A DNA stretch of 64,000 bases from Candidatus Denitrolinea symbiosum (GTDB lineage: Bacteria > Chloroflexota > Anaerolineae > Anaerolineales > Villigracilaceae), in NCBI GenBank assembly GCA_017312345.1, contig BLAA01000001.1:2728001-2792000 (forward strand), given 5' to 3'. Positions 22,708 through 30,539 of the stretch are shown in pieces. A program made the translations under genes and the position numbers. Each line of letters opens with the position of its first letter. Position 1 is the stretch's first letter. The notes below the pieces were generated by a model that searched no databases, had not been told where the DNA came from, and saw nothing but the letters and a program-made list of their open reading frames with translations.

Positions 22708-25545
22708 ATGCCTCCTAAAAAGAAACCCTCCTCCCCCAAACTCTCCACGCCGATCGAAGCGGTGAAGCACGCGGACAAGCGCGCCAACATCCCGACCGAG
22801 GAGTTGCGCGACTTCATCGCCGACGAGGAGAAGGCGCCGAAGACGATTCTCTACCCGCGCGATCCCTCGCTGGACCCGCAGTTGGTCTGGAAGGGAAAGG
22901 ACGAGCAGGACGCGCAGGACCTGGCTGTGCCAGCCGTGCCGATCTACATTCAGGAGCACATCAAGCCGCAGGCGATCATTGATTTAGTTCGCCGTAAGCA
23001 CGACTTAAGTCGTGACTACGGTGACTACCAACCAACCCTCTTCGCCGACTTCAACGAACTCCCCTTCGAAGACCGCGTGGACTTTTACCATCATGAGCAA
23101 AGCTGGAGCAACCGCATGATTTTGGGCGACTCGCTGATGGTGATGACTTCGCTCGCCGAGAAGGAGGGACTCAAGGGCAAGGTGCAGATGATCTACTTTG
23201 ACCCGCCCTACGGGATCAAGTTCGGCTCGAACTGGCAGGTCAGCACCCGCAAACGGGACGTGAAGGACGGCAAAGCCGAAGACGCCACCCGCCAGCCCGA
23301 ACAGGTGAAAGCCTTTCGCGACACCTGGCAGTTGGGCATTCACTCCTACCTGAGTTACCTGCGCGACCGCCTGACTACCGCGCGCGAACTGCTGACCGAA
23401 ACGGGGAGTATTTTCGTTCAAATTGGTGATGAGAACGTGCATTTGGTGCGTTCAATCATGGATGAAGTATTTGGAAGTTCTAATTTTGTTTGCATGATTT
23501 CCGTCCAAAAAGCACCTTATGCAACAAGCACCACCTTGGCACCTGTTTTAGATTATTTGCTTTGGTACGCGAAAGATGTCCCTCAATTAAAATACAGAAC
23601 TTTATACAAAGATAAGTCTGAGATTTCATCTATTGACTTGTTTAGGTTAGCACTTGCTGAAGATGGGCAAACTTATCGAACATTGACGAAAGATGAAATG
23701 GAAAGTGGAGTCATTCAGGATAAATGGAAGAGATATAGGCTTGTTTCCTTGATTTCACAAGGAGCAGCATCAGAAAGCCAACCTTTCGTCTTCAATGGAG
23801 AAAAATATTATCCTCCAGCAAGTAGTCATTGGAAAGTAAAAACGGAAAACTTGCAACGAGTTGGTTTTGCGTCAAGAATACAGCAAACGCCAAACTCAAT
23901 TCAATTTCGTGGTTTTATTGATGACTTTCCAATTTCTACACTCAACAATATCTGGACTGATACGATTACTGGTAGTTTTATGGAAGACAAGGTCTATGTC
24001 GTTCAGACCAACCCTAAAATTATTGAACGCTGCATGCTGATGACCACCGACCCAGGCGACCTCGTGCTCGACCCCACCTGCGGCTCGGGCACCACGGCAT
24101 ACGTCGCCGAGCAGTGGGGGCGCAGGTGGATCACCATAGACACCTCGCGCGTCGCCATTGCGCTGGCGCGCACGCGGCTCATGTCGGGGCGGTATCCCTA
24201 TTATCTTTTGGCAGATTCGCCCGAAGGTCGGAAGAAAGAAGCGGAACTTGGTAGTAGCGACTTTAGTCGCTTTGCAACGACTGAAGTCGTTACTACAATC
24301 GTTCCTATGGGCGACATCAAGAAGGGCTTCGTTTACGAACGCGTCCCGCACATCACGCTCAAATCCATCGCCAACAACGAAGAGATAGACGAAATCCACG
24401 CCAAATACCAGCCCGAGCTGGAACGTCTGCGCGGCGAAATCAACAAAGCCGCCAAACAAAAATGGGAGGAATGGGAGATCCCCCGCGCAGGGGCGGGTCA
24501 CGACTCGCCCCTGCTGGAAAAATATTGGGAACTGCGCCGCGCCCGTCAAAAAGAGATCGACGCCTCCATCGCCCGCCGCGCCGACACCGAATTCCTCTAC
24601 GACAAACCCTATCAGGACAACAAACGCCTGCGCGTCTCGGGTCCCTTCACCGTCGAAAGCCTCTCCCCGCACCGCGTCCTCGCCCCCGACGACCCCGCCA
24701 CCGCCTTCCGCGAAGACGCCCTCAACACCCGCGACTTCACCCAGATGATCCTCGAAAATCTCAAAGCCGCGGGCGTGCAGAACACGGTCAAGAATCAACG
24801 CCTCAAATTCGACTCGCTCGAACCCTACGCTGGGACCTGGATTCAAGCCGTCGGCGAATACACTGAAAAGGATGGAAAACCGCGCCGCGCCGCCATCTCG
24901 ATCGGTCCTGAACTGGGAACGGTCTCTGCCGAACAGGTGAAGGAAGCCGCCAAAGAAGCCGTGCTCGGCGTGGGCTTCGACCTGCTCATCGTCTGCGGCT
25001 TCGCCTTCGACCCGCACGTCAGCGAAGAAGCCAAGCGCTACGGCAAACTGACCGTCCTGATCGCGCGCATGAATCCCGACCTGGCGATGGGCGACGACCT
25101 GCTCAAAAAGACCGGCGCCGGCAACCTCTTTATGGTCTTCGGCGAACCCGATGTGGAAATCCATCGCGATGATGGTAGTAACGACTTAAGTCGTTACTAC
25201 GAGCGTTACCACGAACGTTACTACGTAGTTCTTAAAGGTTTGGACGTATACGACCCGACCACCGGCGAGATCCGCTCCAACTCCACCGACGACATCGCCT
25301 GCTGGTTCCTCGACACCGACTACAACGGCGAATCCTTCATCGTCCGCCACGCCTACTTCACCGGCGCCGACCAGCCCTACGACAAACTCAAACGCGCCCT
25401 GCGCGCCGAGATCGACGAATCCGCCTGGAGCGCGCTCTACCGTACCGAGTCAATTCCGTTCGAGAAACCGTCCACGGGCAAGATCGCGGTCAAGGTCATC
25501 AATCATTACGGGGACGAAGCGCTGAAAGTGTTCGAAACGCGATAA
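22708..25545 (+). CDS. Type III-like DNA methyltransferase (Mod), beta class
   Basis: A 945-residue site-specific DNA methyltransferase. The catalytic DPPY motif (YFDPPYGI, about residue 165) precedes the SAM-binding motif (LDPTCGSGTT, about 455), the beta-class order used by type III Mod proteins, which usually make N6-methyladenine. Between the two motifs, 23404-24030 is AT-rich and probably forms the target-recognition domain. Palindromic repeats are read through in frame at 22994-23019, 24251-24296 and 25175-25224. The C-terminal 400 residues are unusually long for Mod. With res upstream this is a restriction-modification locus of the BPTD_3080-associated type; because res is split by an IS, Mod may now act alone. 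Confidence 0.87.
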   Translation: MPPKKKPSSPKLSTPIEAVKHADKRANIPTEELRDFIADEEKAPKTILYPRDPSLDPQLVWKGKDEQDAQDLAVPAVPIYIQEHIKPQAIIDLVRRKHDLSRDYGDYQPTLFADFNELPFEDRVDFYHHEQSWSNRMILGDSLMVMTSLAEKEGLKGKVQMIYFDPPYGIKFGSNWQVSTRKRDVKDGKAEDATRQPEQVKAFRDTWQLGIHSYLSYLRDRLTTARELLTETGSIFVQIGDENVHLVRSIMDEVFGSSNFVCMISVQKAPYATSTTLAPVLDYLLWYAKDVPQLKYRTLYKDKSEISSIDLFRLALAEDGQTYRTLTKDEMESGVIQDKWKRYRLVSLISQGAASESQPFVFNGEKYYPPASSHWKVKTENLQRVGFASRIQQTPNSIQFRGFIDDFPISTLNNIWTDTITGSFMEDKVYVVQTNPKIIERCMLMTTDPGDLVLDPTCGSGTTAYVAEQWGRRWITIDTSRVAIALARTRLMSGRYPYYLLADSPEGRKKEAELGSSDFSRFATTEVVTTIVPMGDIKKGFVYERVPHITLKSIANNEEIDEIHAKYQPELERLRGEINKAAKQKWEEWEIPRAGAGHDSPLLEKYWELRRARQKEIDASIARRADTEFLYDKPYQDNKRLRVSGPFTVESLSPHRVLAPDDPATAFREDALNTRDFTQMILENLKAAGVQNTVKNQRLKFDSLEPYAGTWIQAVGEYTEKDGKPRRAAISIGPELGTVSAEQVKEAAKEAVLGVGFDLLIVCGFAFDPHVSEEAKRYGKLTVLIARMNPDLAMGDDLLKKTGAGNLFMVFGEPDVEIHRDDGSNDLSRYYERYHERYYVVLKGLDVYDPTTGEIRSNSTDDIACWFLDTDYNGESFIVRHAYFTGADQPYDKLKRALRAEIDESAWSALYRTESIPFEKPSTGKIAVKVINHYGDEALKVFETR
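22994..23019 (+). repeat. REP palindrome inside mod, copy 1
   Basis: A 26-nt variant with the conserved centre CGACTTAAGTCG, read in frame as KHDLSRDY near residue 99. It sits between the N-terminal region and the start of the methyltransferase core. Confidence 0.75.
23404..24030 (+). other. AT-rich putative target-recognition segment within mod
   Basis: Base composition drops sharply: 20 G+C in the 60 bases of 23461-23520 (33%), and 23 of 60 at 23641-23700, against 35 of 60 at 24901-24960. The segment lies between the DPPY and FxGxG-type motifs where type III Mod proteins carry the exchangeable target-recognition domain. The reading frame stays open throughout. Confidence 0.7.
24251..24296 (+). 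repeat. Double REP unit inside mod, copy 2
   Basis: GTAGTAGCGACTTTAGTCGC followed by a second unit centred on ACGACTGAAGTCGT. The first unit is read as SSDFSRF. In the second, TGAA replaces the usual TTAA, which opens a different reading frame (ATTEVVTT). Confidence 0.75.
25175..25224 (+). repeat. REP palindrome inside mod, copy 3
   Basis: 25175-25200 is identical to the 26-nt palindrome in res (19548-19573) and is read in the same frame as SNDLSRYY. A degenerate GTTACCACGAACGTTACTAC extension follows to 25224. Confidence 0.85.
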
Positions 25546-25578
25546 CGCGGGTAATTCTCTCGAAAAAGGCGAGGTTAA

Positions 25579-27495
25579 ATGAAAGCCAACGTAACCGTTA
25601 AGGGATTTACAAACATAATTCTGGTCCTGAACATGAAGCGTTTCGTCAACGAAGAGCGCCAAACCCGCTTCGAAAGACTGCGCGGCACGCCGGAATTCGC
25701 CGACGTTTTACAGAATAAATGGCCGTCCACAGCGCAGGAAAACGAACGCTTTCAAGCCCTTGTGCAGGACAAATCGCTTCGCGACAGCCACGAGGAGATG
25801 AGTCCGGAAGAGATAGGTTTCGCCGCGGGGTTGTTCCGCGCCCCGTTGATCGAGGATCTTCTTTTCCCCACATACAAACTACGAAAAGAAGGTTACAAAT
25901 TCCCAGACCATCTGACGGGAAACTACCAATTCAAGAACTTGTTCCAAAAAGCATGGGATAACTGGCAGATTCGCATCCGTCCATCCTACACCGGGCTGTT
26001 CGTGATCTGCCTAACGCGTCCCTACAAGAAAGCGACGCCATTAATGGACGTCGTTCACGATGTGATCCGCCTGCAAGAATCCCTCGACGTGCAGAGCGCG
26101 CGTAAACGACTGGAGGAAGTCCGCAGCCAGTATGCCGATCATCCCGGCGAATTAATCTCAAAAGAGGCCTCGATTTTACAATTCCTGGAATGGCTTGGCA
26201 CAGACGACAAAACCCCCGAGAGGCTTCAATATGCGCCCGTTCAATGGAAATTGGCCATGGAAGTCTGCAGAATATTTGTGGATTCGGTCGGTTTCTCGAT
26301 ACCGCTAAAGGACGATCCAATAAAATTGACCCTGCCCAGACCCAAAATATCCACCCCCCTTCACGATTCCTACGCGATCTATCATTTTGACGAAATGTGG
26401 GCAGACCGCCGTTTTAGCGAAGAGGATGAGTCTGAATCGCCGATAAAGCTTGTCTCGGGAGACGTGCAGCCGGTCCGCCCGTCGAATATCCGCAACTCCC
26501 TTGACCTGCAGCAGCAACTCGCCAGCCTGATCGAGGGCGCCCTTCTGAAAAAAACGCCAGGCAAGGTTGAAGAGGGAGACGAGGCCGACGCAGAAGATCC
26601 ACGAAACAAATACGCGCCTCGCTTCCAGCCCGAACTGGCAAAAAGGATCATCGAATCGGACGTCGCCACCTGGGAAGACGAGCTATGCCTGCTCACGCCG
26701 CGCGCGGCGTTAATCCTGCCGTCGCGCCGCTCGCGCGATCACGAGCTGCTCATCGCGACCCTGCCTGGTTCCACCAGCCGTTTCAAATACGCCCGTTATT
26801 GGGATGCCGTGGAATATTTGATCGAATTTATCACAGAGATTCACGTCCTTTCCCGATTACTGGAACGCCGCAGTCTTGAAAGCCTGGAAAGACTGGCCTC
26901 GATCATGGACGAGGTGCGCAACAACCTATATTCGGGCGATATTCAACTCCACACAGAACTGCCAGAGTACGTCAAGGACGCCACTCATTTGCGAAGGCTG
27001 ACCGCGCTTTGCCAGGCGCTGGGCGATCCGTATTTTTGGAATCGGGCGGAATACGCGACCGGTAAAGCGGACCTATTAATGAGACAACTGGGATTACCGA
27101 GAATATTGGATCAAATCGAAAGAAACACCGCAAGCATCAACAGCGTTGTGGATCACGTTGACGAGTGGTACATGGCAGACCTGACCGAACAGAGCAACGA
27201 CATGGGAACGCTCCTCACGCTGGGACTGGCAGCCGTATCGTTCATCCTGACGCTTCTCATCCTGCCCTCGTTTTTGGCGGACCTCGAACAAATCAAAACG
27301 CATCCGCTCCTCGTATCTTCGATACGTTTAATAGGGATCGTATTGGCTCTCATGCTCATGGTCAGCGGAGCCGCTCTTTCCCTGTTGTCCTTAAAGTACA
27401 GAGATCAAATAAAAAAGGTCATGGACCGCTCGCTCGGCCGCTTCAAGAGACCGACTGTAAATAATCGCCCGCCGAAGAAAGCGTCTGTAAACTAG
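25579..27495 (+). CDS. Uncharacterised membrane-anchored protein downstream of mod (CorA-like C-terminal topology)
   Basis: A 638-residue protein I do not recognise. Residues 1-540 are soluble and largely helical, with charged linkers (EEGDEADAEDP near residue 335). Near 520-545 a long helix (QIERNTASINSVVDHVDEWY) leads into two closely spaced membrane helices (about 552-572 and 588-610) with a short loop, and then a basic tail. A long helical stalk followed by two C-terminal membrane helices recalls the topology of CorA-type proteins, but the GxN pore motif is not seen. It starts 33 bases after the mod stop with GCGAGG upstream, so it is probably co-transcribed with mod. A role in defence is inferred from context alone. 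Confidence 0.65.
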   Translation: MKANVTVKGFTNIILVLNMKRFVNEERQTRFERLRGTPEFADVLQNKWPSTAQENERFQALVQDKSLRDSHEEMSPEEIGFAAGLFRAPLIEDLLFPTYKLRKEGYKFPDHLTGNYQFKNLFQKAWDNWQIRIRPSYTGLFVICLTRPYKKATPLMDVVHDVIRLQESLDVQSARKRLEEVRSQYADHPGELISKEASILQFLEWLGTDDKTPERLQYAPVQWKLAMEVCRIFVDSVGFSIPLKDDPIKLTLPRPKISTPLHDSYAIYHFDEMWADRRFSEEDESESPIKLVSGDVQPVRPSNIRNSLDLQQQLASLIEGALLKKTPGKVEEGDEADAEDPRNKYAPRFQPELAKRIIESDVATWEDELCLLTPRAALILPSRRSRDHELLIATLPGSTSRFKYARYWDAVEYLIEFITEIHVLSRLLERRSLESLERLASIMDEVRNNLYSGDIQLHTELPEYVKDATHLRRLTALCQALGDPYFWNRAEYATGKADLLMRQLGLPRILDQIERNTASINSVVDHVDEWYMADLTEQSNDMGTLLTLGLAAVSFILTLLILPSFLADLEQIKTHPLLVSSIRLIGIVLALMLMVSGAALSLLSLKYRDQIKKVMDRSLGRFKRPTVNNRPPKKASVN

Positions 27496-27593
27496 ACGAC
27501 GTTCTCTAACATCAAAACGACTTACGCAGGGGTCAGATTTACAAAGCGCTTTCTAAGCGAGTCATCCTCCGGAAAACGAACTCAGATTCAAAC

Positions 27594-27619
27594 AAAACTC
27601 CCCGTTTCGCGGGGAGTTT
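27594..27619 (-). terminator. Intrinsic terminator of tatA
   Basis: A ten-base-pair stem (27595-27604 with 27610-27619) and five-base loop; read leftward it is followed by a T-rich tract (TTTTGTTTG). It lies four bases after the tatA stop. Confidence 0.8.
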
Positions 27620-27622
27620 CGG

Positions 27623-27814
27623 TTACTCTTTGTTCTCCTGCTGGGGCGGTTCCTGCTTGTTCTCTCCCTCGTTCTTTCCGCTCAGACCCTCGCGGAAATT
27701 CTTGATGCCCTGGCCGAGTTCTCCCGCGATCTTTCCGATGCGGCCAGGACCGAAGAGAATCAGCACGATGATCAGTAAGATCAAAATTTCAGGCAATCCG
27801 AGTCGAATGGGCAT
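27623..27814 (-). CDS. tatA: Twin-arginine translocase subunit TatA/TatE
   Basis: A 63-residue protein with one N-terminal membrane helix (PEILILLIIVLILF), the hinge FGPGRIGKIAGELGQGIKNF that is the family hallmark, and a charged, glutamine-rich tail. TatA oligomers form the pore for folded proteins with twin-arginine signals. The gene is alone here; tatC is not in the window. AAGGAG lies six bases before the ATG and a terminator follows. Confidence 0.93.
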   Translation of the reverse strand: MPIRLGLPEILILLIIVLILFGPGRIGKIAGELGQGIKNFREGLSGKNEGENKQEPPQQENKE

Positions 27815-27919
27815 AGTTTCTCCTTGCGTGAATTTTTGGACTAATGTACCACAATCAGGATAAATTTGCCATTAGAAGTTAAGGCAGAGTAGGCAGGATT
27901 GCCAATCCGACCTACAGAA

Positions 27920-29023
27920 CTACGCGCGGCGTCCCCAGATGAGGCCTTCAATGAAGCGCTCGATGCGGCGCAGGACGGAGAGGACGCGGCCCAGCAGCCG
28001 GTAACGTCCCACGTTGACTTTGCGCGGCGAGGGCAGCGGTCCCGACCATTCGGCGACGAGCGCGCCCCACGTCAGGCCGGCGCCGAACCCGACGAAGACA
28101 ACTTTGTCGCCCGCCTTGACGCGTCCCCGCTCGACGGCCTCCACTGCCGCGATCGGGATGGATGCGGTGGAAGTGTTGCCGTAACGGTCTACATTGATGA
28201 CGAAACGGTCTATCGGGAGTTTGAGTCCGCGCGCCGCGGCGTCAATGATGCGGAAATTGGCCTGGTGCGGGATGATGACGGAGACGTCGTCTTTGGCGAG
28301 GCCCGCCGCCCGGAGCGCCTCTTCTGTGGAGGAAGCCATCACTTTCGTGGCGAAGCGGAAGACCTCCCGGCCGTCCATATAGATGTAGTGCCGCCCTTCC
28401 CGAATAGTGGCCTCGGTGGCAGGATGGCGGCTGCCGCCGGCCGGAAGCGTCAGCAGATTGCCGCCCGAACCGTCCGAGTGCATCACCGCCGACAGGATTC
28501 CGCCCGGCTGTTCGCTGGCCTGCACAACGAAGGCCCCCGCGCCGTCGCCGAAGAGGATGCAGGTGTTGCGGTCCGTCCAATCCACAAAACGGGAGAGCGT
28601 CTCCGTGCCGACGACCAGCGCGTTTTTGATCGCGCCGCTGCGGATGGACTGGGCGGCCATGTTGAGGCCATAGATGAACCCCGTGCAGGCCGCGAGGAGG
28701 TCGAACGCGCCCGCCCGCGTCGCGCCGAGGTTATCCTGGATCAGGCAGGCTGTGGCGGGGAAGAGATGTTCGGGCGTGGACGTGGCGCAGATGATCAGGT
28801 CGAGGTCGGACGGTTTGAGATTCGCCACCGAAAGGGCCCGCAGCGCGGCGCTCGTCCCCAACGTGGACGGGAAATCGTTCTCGCGCGCGATGCGGCGCTC
28901 GCGGATCCCCGTCCGTTCGCGAATCCACTGGTCGTTGGTGTCAACGATCCTGGCGAGATCGTCGTTGGTCATCACTGGTTCGGGGACGGACATCCCCCAG
29001 CCCGTGATATGTGCGTAAGGCAT
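27920..29023 (-). CDS. fabH: Beta-ketoacyl-ACP synthase III (FabH)
   Basis: A 367-residue condensing enzyme that starts fatty-acid synthesis by joining acetyl-CoA (or branched acyl-CoA) to malonyl-ACP. The triad is visible: Cys in DLLAACTGFIYG, His in VIIPHQANFRI and Asn in VDRYGNTSTASI. It is about 40 residues longer than usual at the C-terminus (GPLPSPRKVNVGRYRLLGRV onward), a basic tail of unknown role. It lies 39 bases after fabF on the same strand, with a hairpin between them and GAGAGAGG before its ATG. Confidence 0.94.
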   Translation of the reverse strand: MPYAHITGWGMSVPEPVMTNDDLARIVDTNDQWIRERTGIRERRIARENDFPSTLGTSAALRALSVANLKPSDLDLIICATSTPEHLFPATACLIQDNLGATRAGAFDLLAACTGFIYGLNMAAQSIRSGAIKNALVVGTETLSRFVDWTDRNTCILFGDGAGAFVVQASEQPGGILSAVMHSDGSGGNLLTLPAGGSRHPATEATIREGRHYIYMDGREVFRFATKVMASSTEEALRAAGLAKDDVSVIIPHQANFRIIDAAARGLKLPIDRFVINVDRYGNTSTASIPIAAVEAVERGRVKAGDKVVFVGFGAGLTWGALVAEWSGPLPSPRKVNVGRYRLLGRVLSVLRRIERFIEGLIWGRRA

Positions 29024-29040
29024 TTAAACCTCTCTCAATT

Positions 29041-29063
29041 GGGACAAGCCGCCAATTTGTCCC
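29041..29063 (-). repeat. Hairpin between fabF and fabH
   Basis: GGGACAA (29041-29047) pairs with TTGTCCC (29057-29063). The core GACAAGCCGCCAATTTGTC closely matches the inverse of the hairpin before fabF at 30323-30344. Confidence 0.6.
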
Positions 29064-30301
29064 TACTCAAAACGCGACAGGATCAGCGTGGCGTTGTGCC
29101 CGCCGAAGCCGAACGAATTGGACATGACGTGTTTCGGCGCCGCGGGGCGCGCCTGGTTGGGGACGTAATCCAGGTCGCATTCGGGATCGGGCGTCTCGTA
29201 GTTGATGGTCGGCGGGAGCAGGTTCTCGCTGATGACTTTCGCGCAGACCACCGCTTCCAGCGCGCCAGACGCGCCGAGCAGATGGCCGGTCATGGATTTG
29301 GTGGACGAAACGGGAATCTTGTACGCCTGTTCCCCAAAGACGGTCTTGATGGCGGCGGTTTCGCTTTTGTCGTTCAACGACGTGGACGTTCCGTGCGCGT
29401 TGATATAGCCGATATCCGTCACGCTCAGGCCCGCGTCTTTGATGGCAAGTTGCATCGAGAGGGCCGCGCCCGCGCCGTTTTCCGCGGGAGCCGAGATGTG
29501 ATAGGCGTCGTCGGAAGCGCCGTAGCCGCTGAACTCGCAGATGATCTTCGCGCCGCGCGCCTGGGCGTGTTCCAGCGATTCCAAAATCAGGATGGCGCCG
29601 CCCTCCCCCATCAGGAATCCGTCGCGGTCTTTGTCGAAGGGACGCGAGGCCCGCGCCGGTTCGTCGTTGCGCGTGGACAGCGCGCCCATCACGTTCATCC
29701 CCGCCATCGAGACGGGGACGATGGCCGCCTCGGCCGCGCCCGCGATCATTACGTCGGCCGCGCCGCGGCGGATCATCTCAGCGGCCTCGCCCAGCGCGTT
29801 CGTCCCGGTGGCGCAGGCGGTGGCGAGCGACATGTTCGGGCCGCGCGCCCCGACGCGGATGGCGATCATCCCCGCCGCGCTGTCGGAGATCATCATCGGG
29901 ACGAGGAACGGGCTGACGCGGTCGGGGCCGCGTTCGCGCAGGGTCTCCACCTCTTCGAGCAGGGTGATGATCCCGCCGATGCCCGAGCCGATGAGGACGC
30001 CCACGCGGTCGCGATTCGATTCGTTGACCGTGAATTCGGCCTGCTCCAGCGCCTCCAGCGCGGCGGCGGTCGCGAACTGAGCGAAGCGGTCCATTTTGCG
30101 GGCTTCGCGCGCGCCGAACAGCGCCGGCCCGTCGAAGCCCTTGACCTCGGCCGCAAACCTGGTTTTATGGCGGCTGGCGTCGAAATGCGTAATGGGCGCG
30201 GCGCCCGATTTCCCGACGATGAGCGCCTCCCACGTTTCCGCCGCTGTATTTCCAACCGGGCTTACGCATCCCAGTCCCGTCACTACTACGCGTTTTCTCA
30301 T
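29063..30301 (-). CDS. fabF: Beta-ketoacyl-ACP synthase II (FabF)
   Basis: A 412-residue elongating condensing enzyme of type II fatty-acid synthesis. The Cys-His-His triad is visible in TACATGTNALGEA, NAHGTSTSLND and SMTGHLLGASG; the end FGFGGHNATLILSRF is typical. I chose the ATG at 30301, preceded by GAGGAGCC, over in-frame codons further upstream that would include the hairpin region. It forms an operon with fabH. Fatty-acid genes here are scattered: fabD is 15 kb away. Confidence 0.95.
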   Translation of the reverse strand: MRKRVVVTGLGCVSPVGNTAAETWEALIVGKSGAAPITHFDASRHKTRFAAEVKGFDGPALFGAREARKMDRFAQFATAAALEALEQAEFTVNESNRDRVGVLIGSGIGGIITLLEEVETLRERGPDRVSPFLVPMMISDSAAGMIAIRVGARGPNMSLATACATGTNALGEAAEMIRRGAADVMIAGAAEAAIVPVSMAGMNVMGALSTRNDEPARASRPFDKDRDGFLMGEGGAILILESLEHAQARGAKIICEFSGYGASDDAYHISAPAENGAGAALSMQLAIKDAGLSVTDIGYINAHGTSTSLNDKSETAAIKTVFGEQAYKIPVSSTKSMTGHLLGASGALEAVVCAKVISENLLPPTINYETPDPECDLDYVPNQARPAAPKHVMSNSFGFGGHNATLILSRFE

Positions 30302-30322
30302 AAGGCTCCTCGTTAAAAAACA

Positions 30323-30344
30323 GAACAAGTTGGCGGCTTGTTCC
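30323..30344 (-). promoter_or_regulatory. Hairpin plus T-run in the fabF leader (possible attenuator)
   Basis: Read leftward, GAACAAG pairs with CTTGTTC around a seven-base loop, followed by TGTTTTTT and then the fabF ribosome-binding site. This has the form of a weak intrinsic terminator inside the leader. The same core sequence recurs inverted between fabF and fabH. Confidence 0.45.
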
Positions 30345-30481
30345 ACGGAATACTGGCAGTTATAACACAGCCCGCAGAAAAGCGATACGCAGGCCGGCGA
30401 CGCTCATATTTTTCTCAAATTCAAGAGGAAACACACTCCAAAAACGTGACGTTTGGAAAGCCGGCCGGCAACGACGCGGCG

Positions 30482-30487
30482 TATAAT
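30482..30487 (+). promoter_or_regulatory. -10 box (TATAAT) of the acyl-CoA synthetase/acetyltransferase gene
   Basis: A perfect TATAAT, with a leader of about 45 bases to the ATG at 30540. The -35 region is poor. Its position argues against the longer in-frame start at 30453. Confidence 0.55.
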
Positions 30488-30539
30488 GGACGCTGCAAGG
30501 TCAAACCCCGCGTCAAAAAACACTTACCAGGACAAGCCA

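Noticed and set aside
19535..25224. CRISPR array in the region of the repeated GTAGTAACGACTT sequence
   Set aside because: The units are palindromes scattered inside and between genes, with no regular spacers and no cas genes.
30345..30481. N-terminal extension of the acyl-CoA synthetase fusion starting at 30453
   Set aside because: The TATAAT box at 30482-30487 lies inside it and the ATG at 30540 has a ribosome-binding site.
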